Positions 1 through 6,021 are shown, numbered from the stretch's first letter. The stretch is DNA of 6,021 nucleotides from Simkania negevensis (GCA_017116025.1 JAFITR010000089.1:1-6021); one strand, 5' to 3'. Made by a program: numbers and translations. The notes: generated by a model not told the origin, from the sequence alone.

Positions 1-310
1 GTCCTTTTATATCGAAGATGTGTCCGTTTTGCGCCGGTAGCCATCCGGCAAAATTGCAACAGCGGGATAGGCATCTAATTGCTACTCGTGTTCCTGCTTT
101 CACCTTGGATGGCAAAGTAACCGTTCCTAGTCCCGCTCCCGTCATTACCTCGACATGATGGTCTGCGTTACCGTCGTGCTCATATTGAAGTATAAAACAT
201 TCGTATTTTTCTGCATTTGGTACGTGCATTGTGATGCCTTCTGCTTGAACGGAGTGTGAAAAACAGATCGCAGAAAAACCTAAAAATAACATCAAAGCAG
301 CTTTTTTCAT
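1..310 (-). CDS. Small exported protein of unknown function, partial (C-terminus beyond window)
   Basis: A minus-strand reading frame opens with ATG at 310 and stays open for 103 codons to the window edge, so the C-terminus is missing. The first 23 residues form a typical Sec signal peptide: MKKAAL, then a hydrophobic stretch LMLFLGFSAICF, ending SVQA with likely cleavage before Glu24. The visible mature part has four cysteines, Cys38 and a cluster Cys80/Cys84/Cys85 (CLSRCC), plus His45, His51 and His52. It alternates short hydrophobic and polar runs such as GTVTLP and AGTRVAIRC, which suggests beta structure. I recognise no family. It begins 22 bp after the htrA stop codon behind a strong AGGAGAAGG ribosome binding site, so it is probably cotranscribed and cotranslated with htrA. 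The cysteines could form disulfides outside the inner membrane or bind metal; that is inference. The gene is well supported, the function is unknown. Confidence 0.8.
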   Translation of the reverse strand, partial: MKKAALMLFLGFSAICFSHSVQAEGITMHVPNAEKYECFILQYEHDGNADHHVEVMTGAGLGTVTLPSKVKAGTRVAIRCLSRCCNFAGWLPAQNGHIFDIKG

Positions 311-316
311 TTTGAA

Positions 317-325
317 CCTTCTCCT
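317..325 (-). promoter_or_regulatory. Ribosome binding site of the small exported protein
   Basis: Read on the minus strand, AGGAGAAGG lies 6 bases before the ATG at 310, with the AGGAG core 10 bases away. It sits inside the 22-bp gap after the htrA stop codon. This supports both the choice of start and translation as part of a polycistronic message. Confidence 0.75.
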
Positions 326-332
326 CTTGTTA

Positions 333-1820
333 TTATTTTTTGTTGCCTATCTTGATGATGATAAAGCGGATAGTTTTGCCTTGCCGCACGAGCAAGAGGG
401 CGCTTTTTGTCGTTTCACTGATTTTCTCAAGAGCTTGTTCAAACTCTTCTTGTGTGTGTACTGGTTCTCTGTTTACCGTAATGACAAGACTTCCAGGGCG
501 CAGGCCTGCAGCCGCTGCAGGAGAGTCTTTGGCCACTTTGGTGATAAGAAGGCCTTGCTCATTGAAATACCCCCACTGTTGGGCAGTTTCTTTTGTTAGT
601 GGCTCTACCTCGAGTCCAATGGTAGCAACAATGTTTTTCTCCGTTGTCTCGTGTTTTTCTGATGGGTATAATCCTACTATGATGTTAAGAAGTAGCGTTT
701 TGCCATTCCGATTCACTGTCAAAATGAGCTTCTCTCCAGGTTCCATCAAAGCGACAGCATTTCTGAAAGCGCCGAGGGATTTAATTTGTATATTGTTGAA
801 TTTCAGGATAATATCGCCTTGTTTGATGCCTGCCGCGTCTGCGGGGGATCCTTTAACCACTTCAGCAACAAGAGCGCCTCCTGCCTGGTCTAATCCGAGA
901 GCTGCAGCGATATCGGCATCGATCGGTTGCAATGATACACCGACAAAGCCTCGTGACACCTCTCCTTTGTTCATCAGCTGATCAACGATGTGTTGGGCGA
1001 GGTTGCTAGGGATGGCAAAACCTACGCCAATATAACTGCCTGTAGGGCTTGCAATAGCAGTATTGATTCCGATGACATCACCGTCTAAATTAAGAAGAGG
1101 TCCTCCTGAGTTCCCAGGGTTAATCGCTGCGTCTGTCTGAATATAATCTTCGATCGGTGTTAAGTTTAGGTCGTTGCGTCCTTTCGCACTGACAATACCT
1201 ACCGTGACCGTTGCTTCAAGACCTAGAGGCTGGCCAATGGCGATCACCCACTCGCCTACCTCGAGAGCATCAGAGTCTCCGAGGCAGAGGAAAGGGTAGT
1301 TGTTACCCTCGACTTTGATTAGAGCAAGCTCTGTCTTCGGGTCTGTTCCTATCACTTCCGCTTCGATTTGTTTGTTATCGCCTATCGTGACCATAATCTC
1401 TGTTGCATTGGCAACAACGTGATGGTTGGTTAAAATGTAGCCGTCTTCGCTGATTAGAAAGCCTGATCCTTGCGTGCGTACCATAAGCTGAGGCTGCTGC
1501 TCGCCATGGTGAGGAGGAAGTTGATCTGGTATGCCGAAAAAGCGTTTGAAGAAGTCGTCCTCAAACATGCCGTAAGGATCAGCTCCCTGAGGGTAGCGGG
1601 AAGAACGACTTTGTAGCGTCTCTATGCGTTTGGCTTCGATGTAGACAACTCCGGGTGTTGTCTTTTTCGCTACGTCAGAAAATGCTTTGGAGGTAGCACG
1701 TAAAATTGCGTCACCAGAAACAGTGTCGTTGTTCCCTTGCGCAACTCCGTAATAAGAGCTGAGTAGAAATGCGGTCAGAAAAAAGAGCTGTTTTGTCTTT
1801 TTTGCAATATCCATAAGCAT
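333..1820 (-). CDS. htrA: Exported serine protease/chaperone HtrA (DegP/Do family), two PDZ domains
   Basis: This 495-residue protein degrades or refolds damaged envelope proteins in the periplasm. A signal peptide (residues 1-27, Lys-rich start, FFLTAFLL core, GVA before the likely cut) precedes a linker/LA-loop-like stretch (about 65-112). A trypsin-like domain follows (about 113-280): TNHHVV with catalytic His134, the DPKTELALIKV block, and GNSGGP with nucleophile Ser238. PDZ1 spans roughly 288-382 (GFVGVSLQ, GSPADAAGIKQGD) and PDZ2 roughly 398-490 (DSPAAAAGLRPG). Length and architecture fit chlamydial HtrA (CT823 type). Oddly, the position that is Asp in the triad of DegP and human HtrA1 (the D of SDIAL/ADIAL) reads Glu164, codon GAG at 1331-1329. 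The first ATG is chosen because AGGAG lies 8 bases upstream; the alternative Met3 would be 14 bases away. It follows the M16 gene by 25 bp, consistent with one operon. Confidence 0.96.
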   Translation of the reverse strand: MLMDIAKKTKQLFFLTAFLLSSYYGVAQGNNDTVSGDAILRATSKAFSDVAKKTTPGVVYIEAKRIETLQSRSSRYPQGADPYGMFEDDFFKRFFGIPDQLPPHHGEQQPQLMVRTQGSGFLISEDGYILTNHHVVANATEIMVTIGDNKQIEAEVIGTDPKTELALIKVEGNNYPFLCLGDSDALEVGEWVIAIGQPLGLEATVTVGIVSAKGRNDLNLTPIEDYIQTDAAINPGNSGGPLLNLDGDVIGINTAIASPTGSYIGVGFAIPSNLAQHIVDQLMNKGEVSRGFVGVSLQPIDADIAAALGLDQAGGALVAEVVKGSPADAAGIKQGDIILKFNNIQIKSLGAFRNAVALMEPGEKLILTVNRNGKTLLLNIIVGLYPSEKHETTEKNIVATIGLEVEPLTKETAQQWGYFNEQGLLITKVAKDSPAAAAGLRPGSLVITVNREPVHTQEEFEQALEKISETTKSALLLVRQGKTIRFIIIKIGNKK

Positions 1821-1828
1821 GTATTAAA

Positions 1829-1833
1829 CTCCT
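1829..1833 (-). promoter_or_regulatory. Ribosome binding site of htrA
   Basis: The minus strand reads AGGAG, followed by 8 bases to the ATG ending at 1820. It decides between two nearby Met codons (residues 1 and 3) in favour of the first. It lies in the 25-bp gap after the M16 stop codon. Confidence 0.7.
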
Positions 1834-1845
1834 GCAAAAGATCCG

Positions 1846-4824
1846 TTATATGTTTTTGATAGCAAGTTCGTGCCGTGTCTTTCCGCACAAGGCGATATTT
1901 TCTCGTTCCAGCAGTTTTTTTCCTGCAAAAGCAACAGAGGTAGCGGCGTCCATTTTTGGTGCGATATGTTTTTTGACTGCTGTGCTGACCTCTTCGGCTG
2001 TTGCTTGTAGCAGTTTTGAGCGAAACTGTTGACGCAGTGCCTTACTTCTTCCGTCGCGCATCCAGCAATAGGCGGTCATCCCTCTGCTACCTGGAGAGAT
2101 GGGGGTGTCTAGTTTTTGGATGACTTCCAACTTTGCTTCTTTGAGCTGTTTCGCCGTGACTCCTTTCTCGATCAGCTCGTTGACGGCATCTTGAAAAGCT
2201 TGTAGAGAAGAGCAGATGTTTGGGTCACGGAAGGCATAGAAGTAGAAGTCGTTTGACAGAGGTCTGTTGACGGCGCCACTGCCATATGCTCCGCCCTGTT
2301 CACGTATGCGTGTGTGTAGCGTTTCGTTGCAGAAGATGCGTGCTGCCAAGCTGAGGAGAGGGGCGTCGGGATGGGTATATGGCAGCGAGGGGAAGGCTTG
2401 GGCGGTGAAGGATACTTCTGAAGAGATAACCCGTCCTTGTGAAGGGATAGAAGAGGGGGGCGGTAGGGGCTTCCATGATGGCTTCTTTGTATGAGGAAGA
2501 TTCGTGAGGCCAAAGAAGTTTTCTTTGCTCATCTGCTTATAGTCTTCTGCGTCACATGTGACAATGAGATGGGGGGATTCACAGGTGAGCAGGCTTTTGT
2601 TGAGAGCAGAGAGAGAGGTGATGAGTCCTTCTTTCTTTGTGTCGAAATGTTCGACGATATCGCGGATGAATGTGTAGTATTCGATCCCATACCATTGGTT
2701 AGCCACCATCGCACTTGTCGACAAAGAACTTGTGGCAAGGTGAGTAGCGTATGATAGTGCGTTGGTTTGGAGGCTTTGTTGTAGATCGCTGTAGTGTTGG
2801 ACGAGGACCTCCCTGATACGTTCTACGTTGGAAAGGTCTAGAGAGGTTGTCATGTCAACGAGTAGAGAACAAAGCTTGTCCGCTTTGTGTGAGAGTGCTT
2901 TGCCTTGGATGGTGAGGAAGGGAGAGAAGTCGTTACTCGATAATTGGTCATTGATCTCCAAGTGTGCTGACACACCTCCGATGTGCTTCTGGATGTACTT
3001 GAGATTGTCAATATAATTCCGTCCTCCACAACCAACTTCGTCAAGTAGATATGAGAAGAGTCGCACATATGGCAGCTGCTCCATAGACAAAGCAGGCAAG
3101 TCGAAGGCAAGGGCGCAGTAGACGATTTTGTTTGTGAAACAGTTGTGGAAAAAAAGTGTCAAAGGAGCGCAACTCTCTTTGTCCAAAGGATAGTCTCTTG
3201 ATTCTTCTGGAATGTCTTCCAGCGCCATGTTGGGAAGGAGATCGATCTCTTCGTTCCCTTGCGCGGCATACCAGCGTTTGAGCTCTGTTTCCTGGTCGAC
3301 AATGGCTTGCTTCTCTTCAGAAGAAAGTGCAGATTTTACCTTTTGTAGCTTTTCCTTTTCCCTTTCCTGCTCCTCTTCTGCAAGGGCTGTGTCGGGATAG
3401 AGCAATGTACGGACAAAGTGCTTGTTGTTGATAAAATGCTTTTGTAGAAGAGAGGGCAGGAAATTTTTATCTTTGCAGTCTTCTCTGAGCTGATGAAAAA
3501 GCGAGTGGATAAGAAGGCCGTTCTCCGCGTCACCTCCATGCTGCTGGAGAAGGGCGCTGCGCATGAATAGCGACAGGCCATAAGGGTAGCGCCCACGAGC
3601 AATCTCCGTACGATGAAATTCTAGCTGGTGCAAAGCAGCGTCAACAAGCTCATTAGGAACGCCTTCAGCAGCCAGCTTCTTCAGCGTGGTAAAGACAATA
3701 TTCTCCAGACGACTAGCGTCGTCCTCATTGCAACCTTTTAGTACAAGGACAAAGGGGATTTCACTGAGCTCTTCATCGATAACAGCATCAGCTTGTTGGC
3801 ATAGTCCCGATTCCAATAGAGCCCTCTTGAGGGGCGAAGCATCATGGTCCATCAAGACAGTAGAAAGGACAAGAAGAGCTAACAGCTCCTCTTGATCGAG
3901 GATATGGCACGTCAGCCAAGAGAGGGAGATGAAGGCCTTGTCGCGCCCATCTTCCCCTTCAGAAAGGTAGAGAGGGTAGGGTTTCCTTGTGCGTGTAGGA
4001 GCTCCCAGACGGGGCTGTTTAGGGATGGAGGGCAAGGGTGGTTTTTTTGTCACTCCTTGTAAAGCATGCTGTTCAATAAAAGAAAGATGATCGGTAAGGG
4101 GCATGTTGCCATAGAAAAAGAAGATGCAGCGGCTGGGATGGTAGAAGGTTTTGTGGAAATCGATGAGCTCATCATGTGTAAGATTTGGGATCTCTTTTGG
4201 ATCTCCTCCAGAAACAATGCCGTATGTGATATCAGGGAACACCCCTGCCATCGTCGCATACCATAGACGCGACTCAGGAGAGGCCATCACACCTTTCATC
4301 TCGTTGAAGACGATCCCTTTGAACATTAGAGGAGAAGAGGGGTCGTTCGCTTGGGTAAACTCCACGCGGTGCCCTTCTTGTAAAAAACTTATCCGCGTCA
4401 GCTGGGGAGCAAAAACAGCATCTAGGTATACCTCGAGAAGGTTGTAGAAGTCTTTGCCTACCTGTGACGCTGCTGGATAGCAGGTGAAGTCAGAACCCGT
4501 CAAGGCATTCATGAATGTGTTCAAGCTGCGCCTTGTCATAGAAAAAAAGGGATCGCGTATTGGATATTTCTTCGAACCACATAACACCGTGTGTTCTAAA
4601 ATATGCGGCACACCGTTCGATGTTGTAGGTAGTGTGCGAAAGGAAAGGCAAAAAAGATTCTCCGGATCATCATTATAAAGATGGAGAACTTGCGCTCCGG
4701 TAGGCTGGTGGGTGAGCAGTCGAAGCTCGGTATTGATCTCATTCAAAGGGACAAAGCGGTCCAGATGAAAATTCCCCAAACTCTTTCCTGTAGAGGTAGG
4801 AAGTGGCTGTTGTAGTGTGGTCAT
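1846..4824 (-). CDS. PreP-like zinc metallopeptidase, M16C (insulinase) family
   Basis: This 992-residue protein has the length and order of presequence-protease-type M16C enzymes, which close two halves around a chamber and cut peptides. The inverted zinc motif HxxEH is His74-Ile-Leu-Glu77-His78 (in GVPHILEHTVLCGS), and the third zinc ligand is most likely Glu175 in FNEMKG. The N-terminal catalytic lobe covers about residues 20-450. A charged, probably helical hinge rich in Glu and Lys lies near 478-520 (EEEQEREKEKLQKV). The second half ends in the substrate-binding block REQGGAYGSG with Arg841 and Tyr847, the usual M16 Arg/Tyr pair, so both halves look intact. There is no signal peptide or membrane segment, so a cytoplasmic peptide-clearing role is inferred. 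GAGGA 6 bases upstream supports the ATG. It heads the leftward gene set with htrA, the same pairing remembered for CT824/CT823 of C. trachomatis. Confidence 0.95.
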   Translation of the reverse strand: MTTLQQPLPTSTGKSLGNFHLDRFVPLNEINTELRLLTHQPTGAQVLHLYNDDPENLFCLSFRTLPTTSNGVPHILEHTVLCGSKKYPIRDPFFSMTRRSLNTFMNALTGSDFTCYPAASQVGKDFYNLLEVYLDAVFAPQLTRISFLQEGHRVEFTQANDPSSPLMFKGIVFNEMKGVMASPESRLWYATMAGVFPDITYGIVSGGDPKEIPNLTHDELIDFHKTFYHPSRCIFFFYGNMPLTDHLSFIEQHALQGVTKKPPLPSIPKQPRLGAPTRTRKPYPLYLSEGEDGRDKAFISLSWLTCHILDQEELLALLVLSTVLMDHDASPLKRALLESGLCQQADAVIDEELSEIPFVLVLKGCNEDDASRLENIVFTTLKKLAAEGVPNELVDAALHQLEFHRTEIARGRYPYGLSLFMRSALLQQHGGDAENGLLIHSLFHQLREDCKDKNFLPSLLQKHFINNKHFVRTLLYPDTALAEEEQEREKEKLQKVKSALSSEEKQAIVDQETELKRWYAAQGNEEIDLLPNMALEDIPEESRDYPLDKESCAPLTLFFHNCFTNKIVYCALAFDLPALSMEQLPYVRLFSYLLDEVGCGGRNYIDNLKYIQKHIGGVSAHLEINDQLSSNDFSPFLTIQGKALSHKADKLCSLLVDMTTSLDLSNVERIREVLVQHYSDLQQSLQTNALSYATHLATSSLSTSAMVANQWYGIEYYTFIRDIVEHFDTKKEGLITSLSALNKSLLTCESPHLIVTCDAEDYKQMSKENFFGLTNLPHTKKPSWKPLPPPSSIPSQGRVISSEVSFTAQAFPSLPYTHPDAPLLSLAARIFCNETLHTRIREQGGAYGSGAVNRPLSNDFYFYAFRDPNICSSLQAFQDAVNELIEKGVTAKQLKEAKLEVIQKLDTPISPGSRGMTAYCWMRDGRSKALRQQFRSKLLQATAEEVSTAVKKHIAPKMDAATSVAFAGKKLLERENIALCGKTRHELAIKNI

Positions 4825-4830
4825 ATTCGA

Positions 4831-4835
4831 TCCTC
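4831..4835 (-). promoter_or_regulatory. Ribosome binding site of the M16 peptidase gene
   Basis: The minus strand reads GAGGA, 6 bases before the ATG ending at 4824. No other Met codon lies in this frame with a comparable site, so it fixes the start of the 992-residue protein. Confidence 0.65.
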
Positions 4836-4888
4836 AGTTTTAGGTGATACAAGTTGATTAAGAATTAAACGCGCAGAGCGTGAAGGAA

Positions 4889-4929
4889 GCGAAAAAGATG
4901 TGAAGTTTTTTCATTATGGACATCTTCGC
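4889..4929. repeat. Imperfect inverted repeat in the divergent promoter region
   Basis: The left arm GCGAAAAAGATGT (4889-4901) is matched on the opposite strand by the right arm ACATCTTCGC (4920-4929), whose reverse complement is GCGAAGATGT. The arms agree apart from three extra A residues on the left. The innermost 7 bp (AAGATGT/ACATCTT) are perfect and 18 bases separate the arms. It could be an operator or a transcript hairpin in the leader of the M16 gene; a chance match is also possible. Confidence 0.35.
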
Positions 4930-5046
4930 GTTCACATTGCTGCCACCATTTAAATTATCTCGACTTTAGTACAGAACACATTTTTTCAGCTAGACGTAAT
5001 ATCAGCAACTCTTTTAGTCTCTTCCATTGGTTATGATACAGTGTAT

Positions 5047-5051
5047 GGAGG
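5047..5051 (+). promoter_or_regulatory. Ribosome binding site that fixes the mip start at 5059
   Basis: GGAGG lies 7 bases before ATG 5059. An upstream in-frame GTG at 5041 would lie ahead of this site and place it inside the coding region, and would also put a Gly-Lys-Glu segment in front of the signal peptide. The ATG is therefore the better start. Confidence 0.85.
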
Positions 5052-5058
5052 AAAAGAG

Positions 5059-5877
5059 ATGTTTATAAAAACTCTACGGATTGCATGCGTCGCTGCAGGA
5101 TGTCTTGCCACTACCCTTTCTTTTGCCGCGAGCAAAGAAAAAGAAGTCTTGCCTTGCGATGCTTCGAAATCGTCTAAAGATATTTCTCAAGCCGAAATAA
5201 AAAAAATCTCCGAGGCCTTTGGACATCTGTTAGGAAGAAATCTTTCGACACCTGCATTTAGCTTCGACTTAGAGAGCATGATCAAAGGGATACGTAATGC
5301 TGTTTCCGGTAAAGAACCTCCCATGTCCGATGAGGAATATGGATATGCACTAGCCACTATCCAAGAATCTGTCTTGGATGAGGTGGCACAAACAAACCTC
5401 AAAGAGGCAGAAAAGTTTCTTGCGACGAATGCTTTGAGAACCAATGTTGTGGAACTTGAACCTAAAAAATTGCAATATGAGGTCGTTTCTCCAGGCAGCA
5501 GCGACGCTGCTGTCCCTCCTGAAGGAACACCCCTTGTCCATTATACAGGGAAATACATTGACGGGACAGTATTCGGCACCTCCAGGACAGGTGAGCCGAT
5601 CCCACTAAGCCTCTCCCATACGATCATTGGCTTTAGAAAGGGCCTTGAAGGAATGAAAGAGGGTGAAAAAAGGATGCTCTATGTTCATCCCGATTTAGGC
5701 TATGGAACAAGCGGTCCCTTATCGCCAAACTCCTTGCTTGTCTTTGATATCGAAGTCGTCAAAGCTGATGCCAATGGCGCTGATACTAATATGCAGGATA
5801 TCGTGAGTGAAAAGATGCTCCCTTCAAGCAATGTTGCTCAGACAATCCTTCCCGACGAATACACACGCGTGCGCTAA
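5059..5877 (+). CDS. mip: Exported FKBP-type peptidyl-prolyl cis-trans isomerase, Mip family
   Basis: This 272-residue protein should speed proline isomerisation in proteins outside the inner membrane. A signal peptide (Lys4/Arg7, hydrophobic core, LSFA near residue 23) leads into the helical Mip/FkpA dimerisation domain (about 43-130; FGHLLGRNLS, EAEKFL). The FKBP domain spans about 135-236, with HYTG, IDGTVF, GMKEGEKRMLY, HPDLGYGTSG and LLVFDIEVV. Blocks match C. trachomatis Mip as I remember it. By alignment with FKBP12, Tyr162, Phe172, Tyr215 and Phe229 keep pocket residues 26, 36, 82 and 99. Trp59 is Phe192, as in Chlamydia, but Asp37 is Gly173 (GGC at 5575-5577), which may weaken activity. 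A 36-residue tail follows. Unlike chlamydial Mip, no canonical lipobox is seen; AAGC ending at Cys15 is poor because the hydrophobic run before it is short. The gene diverges from the M16-htrA set. Confidence 0.93.
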   Translation: MFIKTLRIACVAAGCLATTLSFAASKEKEVLPCDASKSSKDISQAEIKKISEAFGHLLGRNLSTPAFSFDLESMIKGIRNAVSGKEPPMSDEEYGYALATIQESVLDEVAQTNLKEAEKFLATNALRTNVVELEPKKLQYEVVSPGSSDAAVPPEGTPLVHYTGKYIDGTVFGTSRTGEPIPLSLSHTIIGFRKGLEGMKEGEKRMLYVHPDLGYGTSGPLSPNSLLVFDIEVVKADANGADTNMQDIVSEKMLPSSNVAQTILPDEYTRVR

Positions 5878-5880
5878 CTA

Positions 5881-5907
5881 AGGGACGACAGGGACAGCAG
5901 GGACAAC
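5881..5907 (+). repeat. Three tandem copies of a 9-bp unit, AGGGACRRC
   Basis: The copies are AGGGACGAC, AGGGACAGC and AGGGACAAC, back to back, beginning 3 bases after the mip stop codon. The core AGGGAC is identical in all three and the last three bases vary. The period is a multiple of three, and the frame continues that of mip past its TAA up to a TGA at 5956-5958, giving an Arg-Asp-X repeat if read. No start codon or ribosome site supports translation there. Confidence 0.8.
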
Positions 5908-5991
5908 AAAGATTGGCATCCTTTTTTGTGCTCTTGTTGTTACGCTCTTCACCGTTGATTCTCAACACTCGAGTTTGGCAGTTTTGAAACC

Positions 5992-6021
5992 AGGCCGAAG
6001 GTCTAAAATCAGACCGAAGGT
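5992..6021. repeat. Possible start of a 19-bp direct repeat array with internal dyad, cut by window edge
   Basis: AGGCCGAAGGT at 5992-6002 recurs as AGACCGAAGGT at 6011-6021 with one mismatch, giving a period of 19 bp (AGGCCGAAGGTCTAAAATC, then the next copy). Each unit can fold: AGRCC and GGTCT pair around a GAA triloop (TTC on the other strand), with one G-T pair in the first copy. The second copy runs into the window end, so copy number is unknown. Confidence 0.55.

Larger units (their letters stand above)
4825..5058. promoter_or_regulatory. Divergent intergenic region between the M16-htrA operon and mip
   Basis: No gene is visible in these 234 bp. Transcription must start here in both directions because the flanking genes diverge. 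Leftward, a GAGGA ribosome site at 4835-4831 precedes the M16 start. Rightward, a -10-like TATGAT lies at 5032-5037, but no convincing TTGACA-like box is found 16-18 bp upstream, and it would give a leader of only about 15 bases. On the minus strand GATAAT in the A/T-rich stretch near 4950-4962 is another -10-like element, also without a clear -35. A promoter function is inferred from gene orientation; the exact sites are not established. Confidence 0.5.
5878..6021. other. Non-coding stretch downstream of mip
   Basis: No gene is supported here on either strand. Besides the two repeats listed separately, it holds a T-run (CTTTTTTG, near 5920-5927) after a weak AT-rich dyad (AAAGAT/ATCCTTT around 5908-5926). 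That might serve as a poor terminator for mip, but the stem is too weak to call one. Confidence 0.5.

Noticed and set aside
312..981. Plus-strand open frames opposite htrA (312-599 and 340-981)
   Set aside because: They are antisense shadows of a clear HtrA coding region, have no plausible ribosome site, and their products resemble no protein family.
1850..4678. Many short open frames on both strands inside the M16 gene
   Set aside because: All lie within a full-length, motif-complete peptidase gene in other frames; none has independent support.
5041..5058. GTG at 5041 as an earlier mip start
   Set aside because: The GGAGG ribosome site lies downstream of this GTG and is well spaced for the ATG at 5059; the ATG also begins a cleaner signal peptide.
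5092..5103. Lipobox-like Ala-Ala-Gly-Cys in Mip (Cys15)
   Set aside because: The hydrophobic run before Cys15 is short and begins right after Arg7, and position -3 is Ala, not Leu. A signal peptidase I site near residue 23 fits better, although a lipoprotein cannot be excluded.
5902..5942. Dyad ACAACAA / TTGTTGT with an intervening T-run as a mip terminator
   Set aside because: The arms are AT-rich with a loop of more than 20 bases, and the T-run lies inside the loop, not after the stem.
5786..5968. Minus-strand 60-codon open frame over the mip 3' end
   Set aside because: It overlaps mip antisense, its start lies in unconserved non-coding sequence without a ribosome site, and its Cys-Pro repeats are only the 9-bp tandem repeat read backwards.
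5980..6021. CRISPR-like repeat (GTTTTGAAAC followed by short repeats)
   Set aside because: The only repeat period is 19 bp with no room for spacers, and no cas gene is present.

Overview
The window looks like chromosome from a member of the Chlamydiae, more likely an environmental (amoeba-associated) lineage than Chlamydia itself. Three things suggest this. The Mip-type isomerase shares many blocks, from memory, with Chlamydia trachomatis Mip: FGHLL.R.LS, then AEKFL, ELEP.KLQY, HYTG..IDG.VF, G(M/L)(Q/E)GMKEGE and HPDL.YGT.G. The HtrA is of the chlamydial two-PDZ type. The pairing of htrA with a PreP-like M16 protease matches the CT823/CT824 neighbours I remember in C. trachomatis. No rRNA or other marker is present, so genus is not assignable.

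Layout. The left 4.8 kb is a tight leftward set of genes on the minus strand. A 992-residue M16C zinc metallopeptidase (4824-1846) is followed after 25 bp by HtrA (1820-333). After a further 22 bp comes a small, unrecognised exported protein (310 leftward, cut by the window edge). All three have good Shine-Dalgarno sequences, and the gaps are too short for separate promoters of any size, so they are most simply one operon. An intergenic region of 234 bp (4825-5058) separates this set from a divergent plus-strand gene for an exported FKBP-type peptidyl-prolyl isomerase of the Mip family (5059-5877). The last 144 bp are non-coding as far as can be seen. They hold a 9-bp triplicate tandem repeat just after the mip stop codon, and the start of what may be a 19-bp repeat array with internal dyad symmetry that leaves the window.

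Functionally this is a protein quality-control neighbourhood. HtrA (protease/chaperone) and Mip (prolyl isomerase) would work outside the inner membrane on envelope or secreted proteins, the small protein is also exported, and the M16 enzyme would degrade peptides, probably in the cytoplasm because it lacks a signal peptide. The most notable points are two separate active-site substitutions. The catalytic Asp of HtrA is read as Glu (residue 164), and the strongly conserved Asp after the IDG.VF block in the FKBP domain (FKBP12 Asp37) is read as Gly (residue 173). No mobile element, CRISPR array, tRNA or rRNA is visible.
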